DNA of 64,000 bases from an uncultured Bacteroidota bacterium (GTDB lineage: Bacteria; Bacteroidota; Bacteroidia; Flavobacteriales; Flavobacteriaceae), in contig CACJNF010000002.1 in the NCBI GenBank assembly GCA_902594745.1, positions 115,043 through 179,042 of the forward strand, written 5' to 3'. Shown one piece after another: positions 55,388 to 63,862 of the stretch (positions are counted from its first letter, which is position 1; each line of letters opens with the position of its first letter). The notes under the pieces were generated by a model, which was not told the origin of the DNA, made no database searches, and was given only the letters and a program-made list of their open reading frames with translations. Position numbers and translations under genes: made by a program.

Positions 55388-56140
55388 ATGAGACTATTCT
55401 TTATTGTTATTGTTATGCTATCCGTTTCAAACTGGGGATCAACTGGTCATAGAGCCTTAGCTGAGGTTGCATCATACTATTTAACAGATAATACAAAGAA
55501 AGAAATTAAAAGAATTTTGAAAGGTGAAACACTTGTTAATGCATCAACTTATGCAGATGATATAAAATCTGATAGTAGATATGATCAATATTATAGTTGG
55601 CACTTTGTAAATATGGAATTAGATGAAAATTATAAAGATATAGTCCCATCTGAAAGAGGTGATGTCTTTATTGCAATCAATACATGTTTAGATATGTTAG
55701 AAAGTGAATCTACTTCAGATGCAGATAAATCATTTTATCTAAAATTACTTATTCACTTTGTAGGTGATATACACCAGCCAATGCATATTGGAAGATATGA
55801 AGATAGGGGTGGAAATAGAGTTAATGTTAAATGGTTTGGAAGAAACACTAATCTTCATAGACTATGGGATTCAGACATGATTAATAGCTATGGAATGAGT
55901 TACAGTGAATTGGCTAAAAATTTACCTACTCCTGAAAAACTTGAGATAGAATTTGAAAGAGACGATTTAATTGATTGGGTAAATGACATCCACTCAAATA
56001 CAAGAGATATATATAAAGGTGTTTCAGCCGGTGACAACTTAGGATATGAGTACCAATACAAAAACTTTCCAACTGTAAAAAAGCTAATCCTTAAGGGTGG
56101 TCTTAGGCTAGCAGCAGTTCTTAATTACCTATTTGATTAA
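55388..56140 (+). CDS. S1/P1 family nuclease
   Basis: 250-aa zinc-dependent phosphodiesterase, secreted: a hydrophobic signal (residues 1-15) precedes the mature N-terminal tryptophan W16, which is itself a zinc ligand in this family. Other ligands lie in GHRALAE (H21), STYADDI, the WHFVN segment, HFVGDIHQPMH and NLHRLWDSDMI. It would degrade single-stranded nucleic acids in the periplasm or outside, perhaps for phosphate or nucleoside scavenging. The 3' end overlaps htpG by 12 bases. Confidence 0.93.
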   Translation: MRLFFIVIVMLSVSNWGSTGHRALAEVASYYLTDNTKKEIKRILKGETLVNASTYADDIKSDSRYDQYYSWHFVNMELDENYKDIVPSERGDVFIAINTCLDMLESESTSDADKSFYLKLLIHFVGDIHQPMHIGRYEDRGGNRVNVKWFGRNTNLHRLWDSDMINSYGMSYSELAKNLPTPEKLEIEFERDDLIDWVNDIHSNTRDIYKGVSAGDNLGYEYQYKNFPTVKKLILKGGLRLAAVLNYLFD

Positions 56141-57994
56141 ATCTATACTTCTATTTATAAATTCAGTAAGATCCTTACCAGTAAGATTGTTTTGAGAAAG
56201 TTTTGCTAAATCAATTGATTGTTTTATCAAACTGTTTCTCTTTTTTTCAGTTCTTGTATTTAAAATTTTACCAACTAATTCATGATTTGTATTTACAATT
56301 AATGAATACATGTCTGGCAAATTACCCATTGCTCCCCCACCTGTTTGTTGCATTTCCTTCATTCTTCTCATAAATTCAGGTTGGGCAAGCATGAAAGGCA
56401 TACTATTACTATCTAAGGCCTCTAACTGTACAGTATATTTTTCATTTTCAACTGCAGTCTCAATCATTGGTTTTAATTTCTCTTTTTCTTCATCAGTCAA
56501 CTTTGAGATTACTTCCTCATCCTTCTTTATCAAGTTCTCTAAAGTATCAGAATCAACTCTAGAAAATTTAATTTTTTCTTTCTTTGATTCAAGTTTCTGC
56601 ATTAAATGAGGAATTATGGGAGAATCTAAAAGAAGAACTTCATAACCTTTTTCTTTTGCAGACTCAATGTAAGTATGCTGCTCATCTTTATTTTGAGCGT
56701 ATAGAATAATTAAATTCCCATCTTTATCTGTTTGAAGTTTTTTAATTTTTTTCTCTAATTCTTCGTAAGTAAGATATTTATCATCTACTGTTGGATAAAG
56801 GTTAAATGATTCAGCTTTATCATAAAATTTATCTTCAGTGAGCATACCATATTCAATCACAACTTTTATGTCATTCCATTTACTTTCTAGATTCTCTCTT
56901 TCATTTTTAAAGATTGAGTTTAATTTATCTGCAACTTTTCTAGTGATATAATTAGTAATCTTTTTTACAGATGCATCAGACTGAAGATAGCTCCTTGATA
57001 CATTAAGTGGTATATCAGGTGAATCTATTACACCCTTGAGAAGCCCTAAAAATTCGGGCACAATACCTTCAACGTTATCTGTAACAAATACTTGGTTTTG
57101 GTAAAGTTGAATTCTGTCTTTTTGTAGATTAAGATCATTTGATATTTTAGGAAAATATAAAATACCTGTAAGGTTAAAAGGATAATCTACATTTAAATGA
57201 ATATGAAATAATGGTTCTTCAAATTGATAAGGGTAAAGCTCTCTGTAAAATTGCTTATAGTCTTCATCTTTAAGATCTGCAGGAGTCTTAGTCCATGCAG
57301 GATTAGGATTATTTATTATATTATCTATGGTTACTTTTTCTTCTTTTTCTCCTTCTTTTCCAGGAATAGTCTCTTCCTTTGTTCCAAATTTAATTGGGTG
57401 AGGCATAAACTTATTATACTTGTTAAGTAACTCTGAAATCTTACTTTCCTCAAGGTAATCCTTAGAATCCTTAGATATATGTAAAATTATCTCTGTACCC
57501 CTTTCACTTTTCTCAGATTTCTTTAGACTATATTCTGGTGACCCATCACATATCCAGTGAGCAGCAGACTCATCCTTGTATGACTTTGTAATAATTTCGA
57601 CTTTATCTGAGACCATGAACGAGGAGTAAAAACCAAGTCCAAAATGTCCTATTATACCAGTGTCTTTTGAAGTTTCTTTATATTTTTCGAGAAATTCTTC
57701 AGCTCCTGAAAAAGCTACATCGTTTATGTATTTTTTAACTTCATCTGAAGTCATTCCCACACCGTTGTCAATAATGTGAAGTTTTTTTGCCTTTTTGTCA
57801 ATTTTTAGTTCAACACCTAGATCACCAATCTCTCCTTTGACTTCTCCAATACTTGATAAATGTTGCATTTTGGTTAATGCATCTGTTGCATTTGAAATAA
57901 GCTCTCTTAAAAATATTTCTTGATCACTGTATAGAAACTTTTTTATAAGTGGGAATATATTCTCAACTGAAACATTAATTTTTCCTTTTGCCAT
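56129..57994 (-). CDS. htpG: Chaperone HtpG (Hsp90)
   Basis: 621-aa Hsp90 homologue. The N-terminal ATP-binding GHKL domain has ELISNATDALTK near residue 29, IDNGVGMT near 75 and GHFGLGFYSSFMV near 114. The middle domain carries LNVSRSYLQSD, and the C-terminal dimerisation domain ends near HELVGKIL. Length and motifs are standard. No heat-shock promoter is recognisable upstream. Confidence 0.97.
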   Translation of the reverse strand: MAKGKINVSVENIFPLIKKFLYSDQEIFLRELISNATDALTKMQHLSSIGEVKGEIGDLGVELKIDKKAKKLHIIDNGVGMTSDEVKKYINDVAFSGAEEFLEKYKETSKDTGIIGHFGLGFYSSFMVSDKVEIITKSYKDESAAHWICDGSPEYSLKKSEKSERGTEIILHISKDSKDYLEESKISELLNKYNKFMPHPIKFGTKEETIPGKEGEKEEKVTIDNIINNPNPAWTKTPADLKDEDYKQFYRELYPYQFEEPLFHIHLNVDYPFNLTGILYFPKISNDLNLQKDRIQLYQNQVFVTDNVEGIVPEFLGLLKGVIDSPDIPLNVSRSYLQSDASVKKITNYITRKVADKLNSIFKNERENLESKWNDIKVVIEYGMLTEDKFYDKAESFNLYPTVDDKYLTYEELEKKIKKLQTDKDGNLIILYAQNKDEQHTYIESAKEKGYEVLLLDSPIIPHLMQKLESKKEKIKFSRVDSDTLENLIKKDEEVISKLTDEEKEKLKPMIETAVENEKYTVQLEALDSNSMPFMLAQPEFMRRMKEMQQTGGGAMGNLPDMYSLIVNTNHELVGKILNTRTEKKRNSLIKQSIDLAKLSQNNLTGKDLTEFINRSIDLIK

Positions 57995-58054
57995 AATTTT
58001 TTTAATTAATATTTATCAAAAAAAATACCAATGTTTTTTTATGACATTTTGGCA

Positions 58055-59509
58055 TTATTTTCTAATTAAATAAAGTCCAACAAAATTAAGGAGACCATTG
58101 AAAGGCAGAAGCTCATATCCTATTGAATAACCTCCTAGCATTTCCTTAGGAAGATTTCCAATTACTATAATTATAATAATATTGATAATCACAACAATAA
58201 ATACCTTTTTGTCATCTATTTTATATTTAGTAAATATCCCAAAAGCAAAAAGACCTAGAAGAGGTCCATAGGTGTATTGAGCAACTGTTAATAGAGAATC
58301 AATCACATTTTTATCCAATACATATCTGTAGATTATAACAACTATGATTAAGAGTATGCTCATCAATACATGAATAATTTTTCTAGTTTTTATAGATGAT
58401 TTTTTAGAGCTATCGATTTTTAATATATCAACACAGAAGGAGGTAGTTAGTGATGTTAAAGCACTATCTGCACTACTATATGCAGCAGCAATAAGCCCTA
58501 AAATAAATACAATACCTAAAAATTCACCTAATCCTGACCTTAAAGCAATTTCTGGAAATAATAAATCTGTCCTTGGTGAGTTATCAAGTAAGGGAATGTC
58601 AACTCCGTTTTGATTTGCATAAATAAATAATAATGCACCTAAAACAATAAATAAAAATGTAACTGCAGTAAGAATAAAGCTAAATACTATCATATTCTTC
58701 TTTGCCTCATTAATGTTCTTACAAGTCAAATTCTTTTGCATCATGTCTTGGTCAAGTCCAGTCATACATATAGTAATGAAAGCACCACCAATTATTGACT
58801 TTAGGAAATAACTACGATCCATGAAGCTATCAGTAACAAAGATTTTACTGTATTCATTAAATTCTGAGGATGATAAAAAATCATTTAAGGTCCAGCCTAG
58901 ATTATCATTTATGTAATATATTGATAGTATTACAGCCAGTATCATCAATGTAGTTTGAATTGTATCAGTCCAAACAATTGTCTTTATTCCACCTCTTCTA
59001 GTGTATAGCCAAATTAGTAGAATTGATATGATAACAGTAATTTCAAATGGAATTCCAAGATCATTAAAAACAAATTCTTGAAGAACAATTGCAACGAGAA
59101 ATAATCTAAATGAAGCACCTAATATTCTTGAAATTAAAAATGAAATAGACCCTACATAATGTGAATTTTTACCAAATCTTGATAGTAAATATTCATATAT
59201 AGATGTTAATCCAAGTTTGTAATATAATGGCAATAAAATATTAGCGACAATTAGGTATCCAATTAGATAACCAATAACTACCTGGAAATAAGTAAATTGA
59301 GAATCACCAACCCATCCAGGGACTGATATGAATGTTACTCCAGAAAGAGATGCTCCCACCATACCAAATGCAACCACTGCCCAGTTAGAGCTTCTTTTTG
59401 CATTAAAAAAAACTTCGTTGTTATCTTCTTTTCCTGTAAAGTAAGAAATGGCAGTTAGTACCACAAAGTAGGATATAATAGCAATTAAAATTATTTGTGG
59501 AGATAACAT
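58055..59509 (-). CDS. Sodium:solute symporter (SSS family)
   Basis: About 484-aa transporter with some 13 membrane segments, distinct from the SGLT-like protein at 31-33 kb. Family features are the FFNAKRSSNWAVVAFGMVGASLSG region near 35-58 (outline) and GLIAAAYSSADSALTSLTTS near 335. The substrate cannot be told. I choose the ATG at 59509 (MLSPQIILIA) over a TTG five codons upstream. A near-consensus -7 box (TATATTTA) lies four bases before that ATG. Confidence 0.88.
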   Translation of the reverse strand: MLSPQIILIAIISYFVVLTAISYFTGKEDNNEVFFNAKRSSNWAVVAFGMVGASLSGVTFISVPGWVGDSQFTYFQVVIGYLIGYLIVANILLPLYYKLGLTSIYEYLLSRFGKNSHYVGSISFLISRILGASFRLFLVAIVLQEFVFNDLGIPFEITVIISILLIWLYTRRGGIKTIVWTDTIQTTLMILAVILSIYYINDNLGWTLNDFLSSSEFNEYSKIFVTDSFMDRSYFLKSIIGGAFITICMTGLDQDMMQKNLTCKNINEAKKNMIVFSFILTAVTFLFIVLGALLFIYANQNGVDIPLLDNSPRTDLLFPEIALRSGLGEFLGIVFILGLIAAAYSSADSALTSLTTSFCVDILKIDSSKKSSIKTRKIIHVLMSILLIIVVIIYRYVLDKNVIDSLLTVAQYTYGPLLGLFAFGIFTKYKIDDKKVFIVVIINIIIIIVIGNLPKEMLGGYSIGYELLPFNGLLNFVGLYLIRK

Positions 59510-59545
59510 TTTGTAAATATACAAAAGAACTTACATGAATATTTC

Positions 59546-59553
59546 TAAATTTG
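59546..59553 (+). promoter_or_regulatory. Bacteroidota -7 box (TAAATTTG) next to the recR start
   Basis: Exact TAnnTTTG match ending four bases before the recR ATG, in the 48-base divergent gap. Transcription from it would start at about the ATG, giving a leaderless message. Confidence 0.5.
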
Positions 59554-59557
59554 TTCA

Positions 59558-60178
59558 ATGGAATTTCCTTCTAAACTTCTTGAGGATTTAGTATATAATA
59601 TTTCCCAATTATCTGGAATTGGAAAAAGGTCAGCATTAAGAATTGCTCTCGAAATTTTAAGAAAACCAAAAGAATATTCAAGAGATCTTTCAGAGAGTAT
59701 TTATGATTTTAAAACTCAAATTAAATTTTGTTCCCAATGCCATAATATATCTGATAAAGATATTTGTGATATCTGTCTAAATCCTTCAAGAGATCAATCA
59801 TTAGTTTGTATAGTTGAAGATATTAGAGATGTAATTGCAATAGAAAACACTAATCTTTACAAGGGAGTTTACCATGTTCTTGGTGGTGTGATTTCTCCAA
59901 TTGAAGGAATAGGTCCTGAAGATCTTAACATCTCAACTCTCGAAAAAAAAATATCTGAAAAAAATATAGTTGAGGTCATTTTTGCACTGAGTGCAACTAT
60001 AGAGGCTGATACCACAAGCTTTTACATTTTTAAGACTTTAAAAAACCTTGATGTAAAAGTATCTGTTCTTGCTCGGGGAATACCTGTTGGTGATCAACTT
60101 GAATATACTGATGAAGTTACATTGGCAAGAAGTATACAGAATAGACGTCCTTATGAAAGTAATCTTTCAAATCATTAA
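59558..60178 (+). CDS. recR: Recombination protein RecR
   Basis: 206-aa DNA-binding recombination mediator acting with RecO/RecF in gap repair. A helix-hairpin-helix lies in LSGIGKRSALRIAL near residues 17-30, the C4 zinc finger in CSQC and CDIC near 57-72, and a Toprim domain in VCIVEDIRDV with GVISPIEGIGPEDL. The start ATG stands four bases after a -7 box. Confidence 0.96.
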   Translation: MEFPSKLLEDLVYNISQLSGIGKRSALRIALEILRKPKEYSRDLSESIYDFKTQIKFCSQCHNISDKDICDICLNPSRDQSLVCIVEDIRDVIAIENTNLYKGVYHVLGGVISPIEGIGPEDLNISTLEKKISEKNIVEVIFALSATIEADTTSFYIFKTLKNLDVKVSVLARGIPVGDQLEYTDEVTLARSIQNRRPYESNLSNH

Positions 60179-60190
60179 TCATTAATATTG

Positions 60191-60198
60191 TAAATTTG
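60191..60198 (+). promoter_or_regulatory. Bacteroidota -7 box (TAAATTTG) for the E2 gene
   Basis: Exact TAnnTTTG match 14 bases before the E2 ATG and 12 bases after the recR stop, suggesting a separate promoter for the E2 operon. Confidence 0.5.
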
Positions 60199-60212
60199 CA
60201 AATACTTAAGTA

Positions 60213-61526
60213 ATGGGAAAATATCTATTAAAACTCCCAAAAATGGGAGAGAGTATTGCTGAGGCTACTATAACTAAATGGTTAAAAGAGGTAGGAGATA
60301 TAGTTGAAGTTGACGAATCTATTGTTGAGATTGCTACAGATAAAGTTGATTCAGATGTTCCTTCTGAATTTAAAGGAAAGTTAATTAAGAAGAATTTTGA
60401 GGTTAACGATATTGTAAAAGTTGGTGATACAATTGCAGAAATAGAGACTGAATCAATTGATAATGATGATGAAATAGTAGATAATTTGCCAAAAGAACAA
60501 GAAGATATTTTAGTTGAAAAACAAAATGTTGAAGAGGAAGAATCTGATATTCCTGAAATGGAAATACCTTCAATTAAACTGCTTGATGATTCTAAAAATA
60601 TTGAATCTGAAAATAAAATAAGTAAAAGTGATAGATTCTATTCACCACTAGTTAAAAGTATCGCTAAAAAAGAAAACATAAGTTTAGAGGAACTAGATAA
60701 GATATCTGGTTCAGGAAAAGATGGCAGAGTAACAAAACAGGATATATTAAAATATATAAAAGGTGATATAAAACCTGGAATTACTAGTCATGATTATGTG
60801 CAAGCACAATCCTCAGTTGGTGATCAGATTATAGAATTAGACAGGATGGGTAAGATTATTTTCAACCATATGTCAGATTCTAAGAAAATTTCTGCTCATG
60901 TCCAGTCATTTGTTGAGGTTGATGTATCAAACGTCTGGGACTGGAGAGAAAAATATAAAAGATCATTTCAAGAAAATGAAGGACAAAAGCTTACATTCAC
61001 TCCCATATTCATTAGTGCAGTAGTCAAGTCATTGAAGGATTTTCCAATTTTAAATAGTTCTGTAGTTAATGATAAAATTGTCATTAAAAGATCAATAAAT
61101 ATTGGAATGGCAACTGCTGTTGATAATGGTAATTTAATTGTTCCCGTTATAAAAAATGCAGATCATTTAAACCTAAAAGGACTTGCAATAGCAGTTAATG
61201 ATCTTTCAAAAAGGGCTAGGTCAAATTCATTAAAACCCGAAGAAATTTCAGATGGCACTTATACCGTTACAAATGTTGGTAATTTTGGATCAATCATGGG
61301 TACACCGATTATTAATCAACCACAAGTTGGTATAATAGCCATAGGTGTTATAAGAAAGCTCCCATCTGTTATAGAAACTGATAAAGGAGATTTTGTTGGA
61401 ATTAGAAAAAAACTTATACTCTCACATACCTATGACCATCGAATTATTAATGGATCAATAGGAGGTAGCTTTGTAAAAAGAGTTGCAGAATATCTTGAAG
61501 AATGGGATATGAATCAAACAATCTAA
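60213..61526 (+). CDS. 2-oxoacid dehydrogenase E2 (dihydrolipoamide acyltransferase)
   Basis: 437-aa E2 core subunit. An N-terminal lipoyl domain (about 1-78) has the lipoyl-lysine in EIATDKVDSDVPS (near K44). An acidic linker follows, then an E3-binding domain (SPLVKSIAKKENISLEEL; GSGKDGRVTKQDIL, near 145-185). The acyltransferase domain ends in SHTYDHRIINGS, where the usual DHRxxDG has Asn for Asp. It might serve a branched-chain or pyruvate complex; no E1 or E3 gene is nearby. It starts a tight run through cinA. Confidence 0.9.
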   Translation: MGKYLLKLPKMGESIAEATITKWLKEVGDIVEVDESIVEIATDKVDSDVPSEFKGKLIKKNFEVNDIVKVGDTIAEIETESIDNDDEIVDNLPKEQEDILVEKQNVEEEESDIPEMEIPSIKLLDDSKNIESENKISKSDRFYSPLVKSIAKKENISLEELDKISGSGKDGRVTKQDILKYIKGDIKPGITSHDYVQAQSSVGDQIIELDRMGKIIFNHMSDSKKISAHVQSFVEVDVSNVWDWREKYKRSFQENEGQKLTFTPIFISAVVKSLKDFPILNSSVVNDKIVIKRSINIGMATAVDNGNLIVPVIKNADHLNLKGLAIAVNDLSKRARSNSLKPEEISDGTYTVTNVGNFGSIMGTPIINQPQVGIIAIGVIRKLPSVIETDKGDFVGIRKKLILSHTYDHRIINGSIGGSFVKRVAEYLEEWDMNQTI

Positions 61527-61527
61527 A

Positions 61528-62298
61528 ATGAAAATAAGCCTAGATAGACCAATTTGTTTTTTTGATCTTGAAACAACTGGTCCTAAAGTTGGTAAAGATA
61601 GAATTGTTGAAATTGCAATTCTTAAAGTAGATGTTGATAAATCAGAGTCACAGAAGGTTTGGAGAATAAATCCTGAAATGGAGATTTCGTACCAGGCTAC
61701 TAATGTTCATGGTATAACAAATGAAATGGTTAAAGATGAGCCAAACTTTAAGCATTACGCAAAAGAAATTTATGAGTTTATCAAGGGATGTGATTTGGCT
61801 GGATTTAATTCAATTAAATTTGATGTTCCAATACTTGTAGAGGAGCTAATCAGGGCAGAAATAGAATTTGATTTTACAAAAATTAAATTAATTGATAGTC
61901 AAGTAATATATCACAAGAAGGAGCCAAGAAATCTTACAGCAGCTTTAAAATTTTATTGTGATAAAGATCTAGAAAATGCTCATTCGGCAATGGATGACAC
62001 AATAGCAACATATGAAGTTTTTAAAGCTCAATTAGAAAAATATGATGATCTTAAACCAAATATTGATTTTCTGAGTGAGTTCACAAAGAGAAATGATAAT
62101 TTAGATTTTGCTGGAAAAATAAGGATAGATTCTGATAATGATGCAATATTTGCTTTTGGAAAATATACTGGTCAAAAAGTTGTTGAGGTATTTAAAACTG
62201 ATACAGGTTATTACTCATGGATAATGAATGGTGATTTTCCTGAGTATACAAAGAAAATTTTTACACAATTAAAACTTAGTTTATTAAATTCAGAATAA
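61528..62298 (+). CDS. DnaQ-like 3'-5' exonuclease with DUF3820-type tail
   Basis: 256-aa DEDDh exonuclease. Exo I motif is FFDLETTGP near residues 11-19, Exo II lies around NSIKFDVPIL near 97, and Exo III has HSAMDDT near 152. The last 55 residues (FAFGKYTGQKVVEV; YYSWIMNGDFPEYTKK) resemble the DUF3820/quinol-interacting tail often fused to such exonucleases. It is probably a proofreading or repair nuclease, not necessarily Pol III epsilon. It begins one base after the E2 stop. Confidence 0.88.
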   Translation: MKISLDRPICFFDLETTGPKVGKDRIVEIAILKVDVDKSESQKVWRINPEMEISYQATNVHGITNEMVKDEPNFKHYAKEIYEFIKGCDLAGFNSIKFDVPILVEELIRAEIEFDFTKIKLIDSQVIYHKKEPRNLTAALKFYCDKDLENAHSAMDDTIATYEVFKAQLEKYDDLKPNIDFLSEFTKRNDNLDFAGKIRIDSDNDAIFAFGKYTGQKVVEVFKTDTGYYSWIMNGDFPEYTKKIFTQLKLSLLNSE

Positions 62299-62299
62299 G

Positions 62300-62911
62300 G
62301 TGAAAATAATTTGCATAGGAAGAAATTATTCCGATCATATAAAAGAATTATCTAATGAAAAACCAACAGAGCCTGTTATTTTTATTAAACCAGATTCCTC
62401 AATAATAGCCAAAAATCAAAACTTTATAATACCCGCGTTTTCCGATGAGATACATCATGAAGTTGAATTAGTTGTAAAGATTAATAAAGTTGGTAAATAT
62501 ATAGATGAATCATTCTCAAATAAGTACTATAATCAAATTGGTCTAGGAATAGATTTTACTGCCAGAGATATACAGAATAAATTAAAAGATAAAGGTCATC
62601 CTTGGGAAAAATCTAAGGCTTTTGATAACTCTTGTATGGTAGGAGATTTTATTAAAGTTGAAGAAATTGAAAATATCTCAAACATAAATTTTGAGCTCAA
62701 AAAAAATAGTAGCATTGTTCAATCAGGTAATTCTTCAAATATGCTTTGGAAAATAGATGAGATTATTTCATATGTCTCTCAATATTTTACATTAAAGATT
62801 GGTGATTTGATCTTTACTGGAACGCCATCTGGAGTCTCAAAAGTGATAAGTGGGGACTTACTAGAAGGGTTTATTAATTCAAAAAAAATGTTTTCACTAA
62901 AAATTAAATAA
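62300..62911 (+). CDS. Fumarylacetoacetate hydrolase family protein
   Basis: 203-aa FAH-fold protein. Family features are the IGRNYSDHIKEL N-terminus, the metal ligands in HHEVELVV near residue 53, DFTARDIQNKLKDKGHPW near 92-109, and FTGTPSGVSKV near 173. Possible activities include acylpyruvate hydrolase or oxaloacetate decarboxylase; the sequence does not decide. The start is GTG, one base after the exonuclease stop. Confidence 0.9.
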   Translation: MKIICIGRNYSDHIKELSNEKPTEPVIFIKPDSSIIAKNQNFIIPAFSDEIHHEVELVVKINKVGKYIDESFSNKYYNQIGLGIDFTARDIQNKLKDKGHPWEKSKAFDNSCMVGDFIKVEEIENISNINFELKKNSSIVQSGNSSNMLWKIDEIISYVSQYFTLKIGDLIFTGTPSGVSKVISGDLLEGFINSKKMFSLKIK

Positions 62912-62913
62912 CA

Positions 62914-63381
62914 ATGGTTAATGAGATTTTTAATTTTTTAGATAAAACAAATAAAACAATTTCATTTGCAGAAAGTTGTACTGGTGGGGCCTTATCATCT
63001 TCTTTAACAATAATACCAGGTGCTTCTAAAGTTTTTCTTGGTTCAATAGTTAGTTACAGTACTTATTCCAAACAACAATTATTAAATATTGACAAATCTG
63101 ATGTAGATAAATACTCTGCTGTAAGTGAAAGAATTGCGATAGCTATGGCTGAGAATGTAAAAAAACAACTTAAATCTGACTATTCTATTTCGGTTACTGG
63201 TAATGCAGGACCTTCAACTGATGGGGAAAAATCAAAAGTTGGTGATTGTTTTATAGCTATTTCATCAGAAAATGAAATTTTCTGTGAAAAATTCAATATA
63301 AATAAGTCAAGAGAAGATTTTATTGAGGCAGTTAAAAACATCTCATTTCAACTGTTCTATGATAAAATTATTATACAATAA
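62914..63381 (+). CDS. CinA C-terminal domain protein (nicotinamide-nucleotide amidohydrolase)
   Basis: 155-aa stand-alone CinA C-terminal domain, the PncC-type enzyme deamidating NMN to NaMN in NAD recycling. Motifs are FAESCTGGALSSSLT near residues 18-32, GSIVSYSTYSKQQLL near 42, and SVTGNAGPSTDG near 93. The N-terminal MoaB-like domain of full CinA is absent. It follows the FAH gene by two bases and precedes the rpmB promoter. Confidence 0.9.
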   Translation: MVNEIFNFLDKTNKTISFAESCTGGALSSSLTIIPGASKVFLGSIVSYSTYSKQQLLNIDKSDVDKYSAVSERIAIAMAENVKKQLKSDYSISVTGNAGPSTDGEKSKVGDCFIAISSENEIFCEKFNINKSREDFIEAVKNISFQLFYDKIIIQ

Positions 63382-63408
63382 TTATTTTTTTATTAAAGTT
63401 AAATACAT

Positions 63409-63416
63409 TAGTTTTG
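63409..63416 (+). promoter_or_regulatory. Bacteroidota -7 box (TAGTTTTG) for rpmB-rpmG
   Basis: Exact TAnnTTTG match 23 bases before the rpmB ATG, in the 58-base gap after the CinA gene. The downstream leader contains a repeated ACGTCAT, the second copy overlapping the start codon. Confidence 0.55.
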
Positions 63417-63439
63417 CACGTCATAAAATTTAGTACGTC

Positions 63440-63676
63440 ATGTCTAAAACTTGCGAAATTACTGGAAAGAAAGTCATGTTTGGAAACAATGTTTCAAAGT
63501 CTCTAAATAGAACAAAAAGAAGGTTTGATGTAAATCTTATTAAGAAACGTTTTTTTATTCCAGATGAGAATAAGTGGATAACACTTAAAATCTCTGCTTC
63601 TGCTTTAAAAACTATAAATAAGAAGGGTATTTCTGAAGTTTTGAAAGAGGCAAGAAAACAAGGAAAAATTAAGTAA
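63440..63676 (+). CDS. rpmB: 50S ribosomal protein L28
   Basis: 78-aa L28 with the N-terminal [19 protein letters not shown] and the central [16 protein letters not shown] segment. The family signature is intact. rpmG follows after two bases, the usual pairing. Confidence 0.98.
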   Translation: MSKTCEITGKKVMFGNNVSKSLNRTKRRFDVNLIKKRFFIPDENKWITLKISASALKTINKKGISEVLKEARKQGKIK

Positions 63677-63678
63677 TC

Positions 63679-63861
63679 ATGGCAAAAAAGGGTAATAGAG
63701 TTCAGGTAATTTTAGAGTGTACAGAACACAAAGATTCTGGTATGCCTGGTACTTCTAGATATATTACTACTAAAAACAAAAAGAATTCTCCTGATAGACT
63801 TGAAATTAAAAAATTCAATCCTATTTTGAAGAAGATGACTGTTCACAAAGAAATTAAATAA
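63679..63861 (+). CDS. rpmG: 50S ribosomal protein L33
   Basis: 60-aa L33 of the cysteine-free type ([15 protein letters not shown], then [17 protein letters not shown] and [13 protein letters not shown]). The zinc-binding CxxC pairs of other L33 forms are absent. It is followed one base later by the DUF4295 gene. Confidence 0.98.
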   Translation: MAKKGNRVQVILECTEHKDSGMPGTSRYITTKNKKNSPDRLEIKKFNPILKKMTVHKEIK

Positions 63862-63862
63862 G

